Source: Cohnella zeiphila (lineage in GTDB: Bacteria > Bacillota > Bacilli > Paenibacillales > Paenibacillaceae). Taken from it: a stretch of DNA of 64,000 bases. The translations under genes were made by a program, and so were the position numbers. The stretch spans positions 23,433 through 87,432 of the forward strand of contig NZ_JACJVO010000039.1 of assembly GCF_014212055.1 (NCBI RefSeq), written 5' to 3'. A model generated the notes under the pieces. It ran no database searches and had not been told where the DNA came from. It worked only from the letters and a program-made list of their open reading frames with translations. Positions 16,526 to 30,619 of the stretch are shown here, piece by piece; the first letter of the stretch is position 1, and each line of letters begins with the position of its first letter.

Positions 16526-16563
16526 AAGCGGTTCTCTCCGAGCGATGGGGGAGCCGCTTTTTT
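16526..16563 (+). terminator. Intrinsic terminator at the end of the pectin island
   Basis: AAGCGGTTCTC pairs (with two or three G-U pairs) with GGGAGCCGCTT and runs into TTTTTT. It isolates the island from rpoB. Confidence 0.8.
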
Positions 16564-16663
16564 GCGCCGGGGCCGATCGGGCGAATAGCTGCGATTGCAA
16601 TCAGAGTAATCGCAAGAGGCGAAGGAACTACGACTCTCAAGGCGGATGGGGAGGTGGTTTTCT

Positions 16664-16744
16664 ATGAAGCCCCGGGACGGGAACGGTCAAATGCTGCCGA
16701 TAAGAGATACCTTTGAAACGGGAAGCCGAAAACGTTATACTTAA
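16664..16744 (+). CDS. Possible 26-residue small protein upstream of rpoB
   Basis: ATG at 16664 follows a strong site (GGGGAGGTGG, 16649-16658). The frame starts MKPRDGNGQMLPIRDTF and ends at TAA 16742-16744, just before the rpoB promoter. The peptide is basic and polar with no membrane segment. I do not recognise it. It may be a genuine small protein or the 5' stump of a lost gene. Nothing else is recognised between 16565 and 16779. Confidence 0.25.
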   Translation: MKPRDGNGQMLPIRDTFETGSRKRYT

Positions 16745-16779
16745 AGAAACATCCCTCCAATTTTTAGCGCAAAAAAGAT

Positions 16780-16808
16780 TTGACTCCCAGATTTCAATAT
16801 GGTATCAT
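16780..16808 (+). promoter_or_regulatory. Strong sigma-A promoter of rpoBC
   Basis: TTGACT (16780-16785) and TATCAT (16803-16808) are separated by exactly 17 bp. Transcription would begin near 16815, leaving a 5' leader of about 310 bases before rpoB. That leader contains a GTGCCG/CGGCGC hairpin (16953-16971) followed by a T-rich stretch, possibly an attenuator, but the T-run is 8 bases away from the stem. No gene is seen in the leader. Confidence 0.75.
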
Positions 16809-17125
16809 TAAAAAATGTCAGTATTAGAATAGGCTCATTGTCTTTAATCGGCTAAAATGTCAAGACCCAAATTTACGTCGTCAGGAATAAAAATGGTTCC
16901 CATGGCGTATAATGGGTTTGTTTTGGGCAAATGACTGGATAACGGGTGCCATTGTGCCGCCTACCGGCGCATAAGGGCTTTTCTTTATTTTCGTTGTCCG
17001 GCCGTTTGTCCTGTCATTTGGCCGGGTTACGAGCGCGTACGCCCGCGGAACGGCTGCCTCTGCTACTGCTGGAGAGAGGATCTCGTTCTCGCTTGTGTTG
17101 AAGTAGACTGAAGGGGTGAGGTTAA

Positions 17126-20671
<3,546 letters not shown>

Positions 20672-20814
20672 CGGCACGAAGGCAACGTTTCCCGAGCGGC
20701 TGCGAGCCGCTTCCCGGCTGACCGGCCGCTTCGCGCGGCGGTTATCCGGACGGCTCGCCGCCGATATCGATACCGTATCGAAATCCGCAGCAACGATGAA
20801 GGAGGGTTTGCTCC

Positions 20815-24432
<3,618 letters not shown>

Positions 24433-24440
24433 CCATGTAA

Positions 24441-24497
24441 AGCAAGCAAAAGGCAGACCTTTGTCTCGGTTGAGACAGGGTCTGCCTTTCTTGCTTT
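24441..24497 (+). terminator. Intrinsic terminator of the rpoBC operon
   Basis: A long nearly perfect stem (AAGCAAGCAAAAGGCAGACC..GTCTC with GAGAC..GGTCTGCCTTT and TTGCTT) ends in a T-rich tract. The symmetry suggests activity in both directions. Confidence 0.92.
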
Positions 24498-24537
24498 TGG
24501 GCTCTTTATTTTCTGTAAAGCTAGTCCGCCATCAAGC

Positions 24538-24698
24538 TTATTCACATATGACTAACTCTTCGTGTGCATAGCGAAATAAATAGAGCTATTATCCACATGG
24601 GGACAACCATATTTTCACAAGGCTGATTATTCACAACTTTCACACTTTTTCCACATCCGGTTGTGAACAATCCGATTTGCCAAAAGGGGTTATCCACA
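24538..24698 (+). other. DnaA-box cluster downstream of rpoC
   Basis: Four perfect DnaA boxes of the form TTATNCACA occur in 161 bp, all on the plus strand: 24538-24546, 24589-24597, 24627-24635 and 24690-24698. Two sites with one mismatch add to them: 24647-24655 (plus) and 24662-24670 (minus). Several weaker CACA cores lie between, in locally A/T-rich, gene-free DNA. Bacillus has DnaA-box clusters away from oriC that bind DnaA and restrain initiation. No dnaA or dnaN gene is in the window, so this is more likely such a titration or regulatory cluster than the origin. A regulatory role on the downstream str genes is also possible. Confidence 0.75.
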
Positions 24699-24787
24699 GA
24701 ATTGCTGCGGGTTCGGCCGAGAAGGAAACGCAACTTTTGATGGAGCCGGCTGTATATGTATCGAGTTGATCAAAAAGGAGCGGCCGA

Positions 24788-24880
24788 ATGCGGATTCAAC
24801 GGAGCGATCTCCATGCAGGCGAAGAGTCGCAAATCATCTTAAAAAAACGAGAGGCGAGCGAGCATATCGCAGCCGCATAA
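24788..24880 (+). CDS. Possible 30-residue small protein between the DnaA boxes and the L7Ae gene
   Basis: ATG at 24788 is preceded by AAAAAGGAG (24772-24780) and opens a frame beginning MRIQRSDLHAGEESQ, ending at TAA 24878-24880 directly before the next -35 box. It is highly charged with no membrane segment. I do not recognise it and no clear promoter is visible, so it may be fortuitous. Confidence 0.25.
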   Translation: MRIQRSDLHAGEESQIILKKREASEHIAAA

Positions 24881-24882
24881 TC

Positions 24883-24911
24883 TTGACACTGCCCAGTCCG
24901 GATGATAAGAT
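24883..24911 (+). promoter_or_regulatory. Sigma-A promoter of the L7Ae-rpsL-rpsG-fusA-tuf (str) operon
   Basis: A perfect TTGACA (24883-24888), 17-bp spacer and TAAGAT (24906-24911). Transcription should begin near 24918. It rules out the upstream ATG at 24922 as an efficient start for the next gene. Confidence 0.8.
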
Positions 24912-24966
24912 GTTCTAGTGTGTGCCCGACGTGCTGTATTTTATGCTGCCGGAGGTGGGAAGTCCT

Positions 24967-25218
24967 GTGGATGACATCGGACGTCTGCCGCCCGGACGCG
25001 TGAAAGTCGGTACCAAGCAGACGGCCAAGACGGTGGAGCAAGGTAATGCCCGAATGGTCTATGTGGCGCAAGATGCAGATTCCCGCCTGGTCGGCCGTAT
25101 TTTACAGCTGTGCAAGCAGCGTGGCGTTCCCGTCACGTTCGTGGATACGATGCGCAACCTGGGCAAATCGTGCGGCATTGACGTCGGCACGGCTGCGGCC
25201 GCTGTCGCGGAGGAATAA
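24967..25218 (+). CDS. ybxF: L7Ae-type ribosomal/K-turn-binding protein (YbxF)
   Basis: An 83-residue protein if started at GTG 24967, after GGAGGTGGG (24951-24959). That matches the 82-residue Bacillus YbxF and the known gene order rpoC-ybxF-rpsL. The L7Ae fold is marked by VKVGTKQTAKTVEQG and the C-terminal NLGKSCGIDVGTAAAAV. The family binds kink-turn RNAs and associates with the ribosome. A longer reading from ATG 24922 is disfavoured because that codon sits almost at the predicted transcription start. First gene of the str operon. Confidence 0.88.
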   Translation: MDDIGRLPPGRVKVGTKQTAKTVEQGNARMVYVAQDADSRLVGRILQLCKQRGVPVTFVDTMRNLGKSCGIDVGTAAAAVAEE

Positions 25219-25377
25219 GAATTCAGGGCTCGAATCGGCCTCTTCTTCAAGGAAGGGACCGGGCGGACCCTTTCGCATTTCTCGAAATGAACCGCCTGGA
25301 TCTGTGGGCTTCGCACGACCGGGAGCTTGAGGTGTTTTCGCCGATTGTTCAAATCATGGGAAGGGGGTGGCAACAAC

Positions 25378-25797
25378 ATGCCAACAATTAACCAGCTCGT
25401 ACGCAAAGGCCGCGAACCGAAGGTCGTCAAATCGAAATCTCCCGCACTGCAGAAGGGTTTTAACGCCCTGAAGCGCGTCGAGACCGATCTGAGCGCCCCT
25501 CAGAAGCGCGGGGTCTGCACCCGCGTCGGCACGATGACGCCGAAGAAGCCGAACTCCGCATTGCGGAAATACGCGCGGGTTCGTCTGACGAACCGCATCG
25601 AGGTTACGGCTTACATTCCGGGAATCGGCCACAACCTGCAAGAGCACAGCGTCGTTCTGATTCGCGGCGGCCGGGTCAAAGACCTTCCGGGTGTCCGTTA
25701 TCATATCGTACGCGGAGCGCTCGATACCGCAGGGGTCAACAACCGCAAGCAAGCCCGTTCCAAATACGGAACGAAGCGCGCCAAAGCGAAAAAATAA
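25378..25797 (+). CDS. rpsL: 30S ribosomal protein S12
   Basis: A 139-residue decoding-centre protein with the start MPTINQLVRKGRE at ATG 25378 after AAGGGGGTGG. PKKPNS (55-60) and the KDLPGVRYH loop carry the wild-type lysines, so ribosomal streptomycin resistance by the usual S12 changes is not expected. The upstream frame to 25327 has no ribosome-binding site. It lies 159 bp after ybxF and 61 bp before rpsG, in the standard str order. Confidence 0.97.
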   Translation: MPTINQLVRKGREPKVVKSKSPALQKGFNALKRVETDLSAPQKRGVCTRVGTMTPKKPNSALRKYARVRLTNRIEVTAYIPGIGHNLQEHSVVLIRGGRVKDLPGVRYHIVRGALDTAGVNNRKQARSKYGTKRAKAKK

Positions 25798-25858
25798 GTC
25801 TCGCCTATCGTATAGGCTGAGCCTGGTATAACAAGAATGAGAAAGGAGGAACCGATCG

Positions 25859-26329
25859 ATGCCTCGTAAAGGACCTGTACCGAAGCGGGATGTTCTCCCC
25901 GATCCGGTCTACAATAGCAAGCTGGTGACTCGTCTCGTCAACCGGATCATGATCGACGGGAAGAAAGGCGTTGCCCAGCAGCTGCTGTACAATGCGTTCA
26001 ACCTGATCCGCGAACGTTCCGGCAAAGATCCGATGGAAGTGTTCGAAGCCGCGCTGAAAAACATCATGCCGGTGCTTGAAGTCAAGGCTCGCCGCGTGGG
26101 CGGCGCCAACTATCAAGTTCCGATTGAGGTAAAGCCGGAGCGCCGCACGTCCCTTGGACTTCGCTGGCTCGTCAACTACTCCCGCAACCGCGGCGAGAAG
26201 ACGATGGAAGAGCGTCTCGCAGCCGAGATTCTCGATGCTTCCAACAACACGGGAGCGGCCGTCAAGAAGCGCGAAGACACGCACAAGATGGCAGAAGCCA
26301 ACAAAGCATTCGCCCACTACCGCTGGTAA
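25859..26329 (+). CDS. rpsG: 30S ribosomal protein S7
   Basis: A 156-residue protein of exactly the usual length, starting MPRKGPVPKRDVLPDP. S7 nucleates assembly of the 30S head and lies at the E site. GAAAGGAGG precedes the ATG. It is followed 36 bp downstream by fusA with no terminator. In other bacteria S7 can repress str-operon translation; no specific site is recognised here. Confidence 0.97.
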   Translation: MPRKGPVPKRDVLPDPVYNSKLVTRLVNRIMIDGKKGVAQQLLYNAFNLIRERSGKDPMEVFEAALKNIMPVLEVKARRVGGANYQVPIEVKPERRTSLGLRWLVNYSRNRGEKTMEERLAAEILDASNNTGAAVKKREDTHKMAEANKAFAHYRW

Positions 26330-26365
26330 TTCCGCGGAGTCACGGAAGCGAAAGGAGACAAATGC

Positions 26366-28441
26366 ATGGCAAGGGAGTTCTCCTTACAGAATACGCGCAA
26401 TATCGGCATCATGGCGCATATTGACGCGGGCAAGACCACGACCACGGAACGGATCCTGTTCTATACCGGACGCGTTCATAAGATCGGCGAAGTGCACGAA
26501 GGCGCCGCGACGATGGACTGGATGGAGCAAGAGCAGGAGCGCGGCATCACGATTACGTCCGCCGCGACGACCGCTCAGTGGAAGGGCCACCGCATCAATA
26601 TCATCGACACGCCGGGACACGTGGATTTCACGGTCGAGGTCGAGCGCTCTCTGCGCGTATTGGACGGAGCCGTTGGCGTATTCAGCGCCAAAGAAGGCGT
26701 AGAGCCGCAGTCCGAGACGGTATGGCGTCAAGCCGACCGTTACGGGGTTCCGCGCATCGCGTACGTCAACAAGATGGATATCATCGGCGCGGACTTCCTG
26801 CAAGTCGTTAAGGACATGCGGGACCGTCTGCAAGCCAACGCCGTCGCGATTCAACTGCCGATCGGCGCCGAGAACGATTTTGTCGGCATGGTCGACCTGA
26901 TCGAGAAGGTCGCTTATGTCTACAAGGACGATCTGGGCAAAGAGCCGGTCAAATCCGAGATTCCCGCAGATCTGGCCGACAAGGTCGAAGAGCTGCGCAT
27001 GGAATTGGTGGAGAAGGTTGCCGAGCTTGACGAAGAACTGATGATGAAGTACCTCGAAGGCGAAGAGCTGACGGTGGACGAAATCAAGAAAGGTCTTCGC
27101 AAGGGCGTCTGCGAAGTGAAAATCTTCCCGGTCGTCTGCGGCTCTTCCTACCGCAATAAAGGCGTTCAGCCGATGCTGGACGCGGTCGTCGACTTCCTGC
27201 CGGCTCCGATCGACGTTCCGGATATCAAGGGACATCTCGAAGACGGTACCGAGACGACTCGCAAGTCCGCGGACGACCAGCCGTTCTCCGCGCTGGCGTT
27301 CAAGATCATGACCGACCCGTACGTCGGTAAGCTGACGTTCTTCCGCGTGTACTCCGGCATTCTGAATTCCGGTTCGTACGTCATTAACGCTACGAAGAAC
27401 AAGCGCGAACGGATCGGCCGGATTCTGCAGATGCACGCGAACAGCCGTCAAGAGATCAGCGAGGTTTACGCGGGCGACATCGCCGCTGCCGTCGGCCTCA
27501 AAGATACGACGACCGGCGACACGCTGTGCGACGAGAAAAATCCGGTTATCCTCGAATCGATGAACTTCCCGGAACCGGTTATCCAGCTTGCGGTCGAGCC
27601 GAAAACCAAAGCCGACCAAGACAAGATGGGTATCGCGCTCCAGAAGCTCGCCGAAGAGGATCCGACCTTCCGCGCGCATACCGACGAAGAGACCGGCCAG
27701 ACGATCATCGCCGGCATGGGCGAGCTGCACCTGGAAATTCTCGTCGACCGCATGCTTCGCGAGTTCAAGGTCGAGACGAACGTCGGCAAGCCGCAAGTTG
27801 CTTACCGCGAGACGTTCAAGCAGGCTGCAAAGGTCGAAGGCAAGTTCGTTCGCCAGTCCGGCGGCCGCGGCCAATACGGCCACTGCTGGATCGAGTTCGA
27901 ACCGCTCGAGCCGGGCCAAGGCTTCGTGTTCGAGAACAAGATCGTCGGCGGCGTCGTACCGCGCGAATATATCGCGCCGGTACAAGCGGGTATCGAAGAG
28001 TCGATGAAGAACGGCGTTCTCGCGGGCTTCCCGCTCGTGGACATCAAGGCCACGATCTTCGACGGTTCCTACCATGACGTCGACTCCAACGAAATGGCGT
28101 TTAAGATCGCCGGCTCCATGGCGCTCAAGGCAGCGAAGGACAAATGCGCTCCGGTACTGCTCGAGCCGATCATGAAAGTCGAAGTTACCGTTCCGGAAGA
28201 ATACATGGGCGACGTCATGGGCATGATCAGCTCCCGTCGCGGACGCATCGAAGGAAGCGACACGCGCCACGGCGCCGTCATCGTTCGTGCGAAAGTGCCG
28301 CTGGCTGAAATGTTCGGCTACTCCACCGTTCTTCGTTCCGGTACGCAAGGACGCGGCGTGTTCTCGATGGAACTGTCGCACTACGAAGAAGTGCCGAGAT
28401 CGATCCAGGAAGAGATCATCTCCAAGCACAAAGGCGCTTAA
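26366..28441 (+). CDS. fusA: Elongation factor G
   Basis: A 691-residue translocation GTPase of normal length. The G1 motif AHIDAGKTTTTE is near residues 17-28, switch II is DTPGHVDFT and the guanine-specificity motif is NKMD. Domains II-V follow in order, ending SKHKGA. GAAAGGAGA precedes the ATG at 26366. Located between rpsG and tuf as in all Firmicutes. Confidence 0.98.
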   Translation: MAREFSLQNTRNIGIMAHIDAGKTTTTERILFYTGRVHKIGEVHEGAATMDWMEQEQERGITITSAATTAQWKGHRINIIDTPGHVDFTVEVERSLRVLDGAVGVFSAKEGVEPQSETVWRQADRYGVPRIAYVNKMDIIGADFLQVVKDMRDRLQANAVAIQLPIGAENDFVGMVDLIEKVAYVYKDDLGKEPVKSEIPADLADKVEELRMELVEKVAELDEELMMKYLEGEELTVDEIKKGLRKGVCEVKIFPVVCGSSYRNKGVQPMLDAVVDFLPAPIDVPDIKGHLEDGTETTRKSADDQPFSALAFKIMTDPYVGKLTFFRVYSGILNSGSYVINATKNKRERIGRILQMHANSRQEISEVYAGDIAAAVGLKDTTTGDTLCDEKNPVILESMNFPEPVIQLAVEPKTKADQDKMGIALQKLAEEDPTFRAHTDEETGQTIIAGMGELHLEILVDRMLREFKVETNVGKPQVAYRETFKQAAKVEGKFVRQSGGRGQYGHCWIEFEPLEPGQGFVFENKIVGGVVPREYIAPVQAGIEESMKNGVLAGFPLVDIKATIFDGSYHDVDSNEMAFKIAGSMALKAAKDKCAPVLLEPIMKVEVTVPEEYMGDVMGMISSRRGRIEGSDTRHGAVIVRAKVPLAEMFGYSTVLRSGTQGRGVFSMELSHYEEVPRSIQEEIISKHKGA

Positions 28442-28536
28442 TCCGGTTTGGTTTCGGACGGGCTCGGACGGCTTTAGCCGTTTCCCGCCCGTCACCCCAT
28501 AAAATTCCTGTTCCTTATTAAGGAGGAGAAAATTCC

Positions 28537-29727
28537 ATGGCAAAGGCTAAGTTTGAACGTAACAAACCGCACGTTAACATCGGAACCATCGGTCACGTCG
28601 ACCACGGCAAAACGACGCTGACGGCTGCGATCACGACTGTTCTGTCCAAGAAATACGGCGGCGCTGCCGTTGCATTCGACCAAATCGACAAGGCTCCGGA
28701 AGAGCGCGAGCGCGGGATTACGATCTCTACGGCTCACGTTGAATACGAAACGCCGAACCGTCACTACGCTCACGTTGACTGCCCGGGACACGCCGACTAC
28801 GTTAAGAACATGATCACCGGCGCTGCTCAAATGGACGGCGCGATCCTGGTCGTATCCGCAGCTGACGGCCCGATGCCGCAAACGCGCGAGCACATCCTGC
28901 TCTCCCGCCAAGTAGGCGTTCCTTACATCGTCGTATTCCTGAACAAGTGCGACATGGTTGAAGACGAAGAGCTGCTTGAGCTGGTTGAAATGGAAGTTCG
29001 CGACCTGCTGAACGAGTACGAGTTCCCGGGCGACGACACTCCGATCATCCGCGGCGCTGCTCGCGAAGCTCTTCAAAATCCGGACGGCCCTTGGGCTGAC
29101 AAGATCGTTGAGCTGTTCGAGCAAGTGGATACGTACATCCCGACGCCGGAACGCGATGTTTCCAAGCCGTTCCTGATGCCGGTCGAGGACGTATTCACGA
29201 TCACGGGTCGCGGTACGGTTGCGACGGGTCGCGTAGAACGCGGCGCTGTCAAGATCGGCGACGAAATCGAGATCATCGGTCTGCACGAAGAAACCAAGAA
29301 ATCCGTCGTTACCGGCGTTGAAATGTTCCGCAAGCTGCTGGACTCCGCTCAAGCCGGCGACAACATCGGCGCGCTGCTGCGCGGCGTTGACCGTAAGGAA
29401 ATCGAGCGTGGCCAAGTTCTGGCGAAGCCGGGTTCGGTTAAGCCGCACACGAACTTCACCGCTCAAATCTACGTCCTGACAAAAGAAGAAGGCGGCCGTC
29501 ATAAGCCTTTCTTCACGGGCTACCGTCCGCAGTTCTACTTCCGGACGACGGACGTTACGGGCATCATCAACCTGCCGGAAGGTACGGAAATGGTTATGCC
29601 GGGCGACAACATCACGGTTACGGTCGAACTGATCGCTCCGATCGCCGTTGAAGAAGGAACTCGCTTCTCCATCCGCGAAGGCGGTCGTACGGTTGGCGCC
29701 GGCGCTGTCGCTTCCATCCAAAAGTAA
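28537..29727 (+). CDS. tuf: Elongation factor Tu
   Basis: A 396-residue GTPase that delivers aminoacyl-tRNA to the ribosome. GHVDHGKTT (G1), DCPGHADY (switch II) and NKCD (guanine specificity) are intact, and the C-terminal beta-barrels are complete. AAGGAGGAG precedes the ATG. The 95-bp gap after fusA holds an imperfect GC hairpin (GACGGGC/GCCCGTC) without a T-run. The gene shows the strong codon bias of highly expressed genes. A terminator follows, and after it an accessory region instead of rpsJ. Confidence 0.98.
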   Translation: MAKAKFERNKPHVNIGTIGHVDHGKTTLTAAITTVLSKKYGGAAVAFDQIDKAPEERERGITISTAHVEYETPNRHYAHVDCPGHADYVKNMITGAAQMDGAILVVSAADGPMPQTREHILLSRQVGVPYIVVFLNKCDMVEDEELLELVEMEVRDLLNEYEFPGDDTPIIRGAAREALQNPDGPWADKIVELFEQVDTYIPTPERDVSKPFLMPVEDVFTITGRGTVATGRVERGAVKIGDEIEIIGLHEETKKSVVTGVEMFRKLLDSAQAGDNIGALLRGVDRKEIERGQVLAKPGSVKPHTNFTAQIYVLTKEEGGRHKPFFTGYRPQFYFRTTDVTGIINLPEGTEMVMPGDNITVTVELIAPIAVEEGTRFSIREGGRTVGAGAVASIQK

Positions 29728-29743
29728 AACCAGGTTCAACTCG

Positions 29744-29784
29744 AAAGACCTTCCGGGCTCGCGCCGCGGAAGGTCTTTTTTTTT
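29744..29784 (+). terminator. Intrinsic terminator of the str operon
   Basis: AAAGACCTTCCG pairs with CGGAAGGTCTTT and runs into a tract of nine T. It lies only 5 bp from the stop of the pseudogene on the opposite strand. Confidence 0.92.
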
Positions 29785-29788
29785 GATT

Positions 29789-30105
29789 TCATTGCGTCCT
29801 GTTCCGATATTCTTGAGGCACCATGCCGAACGTTTTCTTGAACAGTTGAATGAAGTAACTCGGCTTCTGGTAGCCCTGCTTTTCCGAGATGCCGTAAATT
29901 TTCTCTCGGGTCTCCCGCTGCAGAACCGCCGCCTGTTCCATCCGGGCGCTAGCAAGTATTCGCTGATGACTTCGCTCGTTTCAATCTTGTAAATCTTCGG
30001 CAAATACGAAGGGTTCAAGTGAACGATCGCGGCAATGGTGGACAATGTGGTCGAACCGAGGTTGTTGCGGATAAAATCTTGCGTCTGGCGGATTAAGGCG
30101 GACCG
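29789..30105 (-). pseudogene. AraC-family regulator remnant (DNA-binding domain only, frameshifted)
   Basis: On the minus strand the frame LIRQTQDFIRNNLGSTTLS leads into STIAAIVHLNPSYLPKIYK and ISEYLL, the first helix-turn-helix of a YesN-type regulator. The second half (MEQAAVLQRETREKIYGISE then GYQKPSYFIQLFKKTFGMVP, ending at TGA 29789-29791) continues only in another frame. One base lost near ..TTGCTAGCGCC.. (expected LLRARM) explains the break. The receiver and linker regions of a complete regulator are missing. About 105 residues remain, so the gene is dead. Confidence 0.8.
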
Positions 30106-30111
30106 AGGCTA

Positions 30112-30288
30112 TGAAGCAGAAGAACGAGTTGCTGAACAAGCTCGTGAACGAGAAGTACAACAAGATCCCTTTTACGGGCAGGCCGGGATCTACGAATTCG
30201 ACAAGATGGTGTCCAACTGGAGAAAGTCGGGCAGCGATCAGATTGCCAAAGAGCGAACGAATGGTACGCCGCCAACGCGGCAAAGTAA
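30112..30288 (+). pseudogene. C-terminal remnant of a sugar-binding lipoprotein (LplA family)
   Basis: The plus-strand residues NELLNKLVNEKYNKI and, in another frame, GIYEFDKMVSNWRKSGSDQI match the end of family binding proteins (compare EWPIEKFDEFVDRWNKAGG in the intact copy near 10.6 kb). A one-base loss in ACGAATGG moves the ending EWYAANAAK out of frame; its TAA is at 30286-30288. At least two frameshifts and loss of the first 450 or so residues show decay. A terminator hairpin still follows. Confidence 0.7.
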
Positions 30289-30296
30289 AATCGGAC

Positions 30297-30327
30297 GGCA
30301 GCCATCTCCGGGCGAGTGGCTGCCTTT
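30297..30327 (+). terminator. Terminator hairpin after the binding-protein remnant
   Basis: GGCAGCCA (30297-30304) pairs with TGGCTGCC (30317-30324), followed by TTTCGTTT. A relic of the lost transporter operon. Confidence 0.6.
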
Positions 30328-30619
30328 CGTTTGGGAAGTGGCCGGATCGCAAGTGCTTTGCCGGTATACGGATCGATGTTCGTAAGCGACGAGTCTACGA
30401 CCGGCATGCATAGCGCGAGAACGTAACGAAACCGATCTCCTCGCAAATGGTGCCATAGGCCTGACGAAATCGCGCAAACATTGAAATATTGAAGAATAAC
30501 ACCAGAAAGATTCGGATTGTCCTCTACTGCCGCAGGCGACTTAGCGTATAAGATGGAGGTGAACCGGGGCGTAGCCTGATTTTGTTCGATTTAATTGACA
30601 TGGAAGGAAGCGGAAGCGA
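30328..30619. other. Intergenic stretch without a recognised gene
   Basis: No complete gene is visible. A short minus-strand frame contains VVDSSLTNIDPYTGKAL (about 30345-30400), which could be debris of another coding sequence, but I cannot assign it. A convincing promoter for the oxidoreductase is not seen, only a TATAAG near 30546 without a matching -35. Confidence 0.4.

Noticed and set aside
16903..16915. TATAAT near 16909 as a second rpoB promoter
   Set aside because: No acceptable -35 hexamer at 16-18 bp and no extended -10 motif.
24538..24698. Calling the DnaA-box cluster the chromosomal origin
   Set aside because: No dnaA, dnaN, rpmH or clear unwinding element is nearby, and in relatives oriC lies beside dnaA.
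24922..24966. Upstream ATG as the start of the L7Ae-like gene
   Set aside because: It lies almost at the predicted transcription start and has no ribosome-binding site; GTG 24967 gives the family length.
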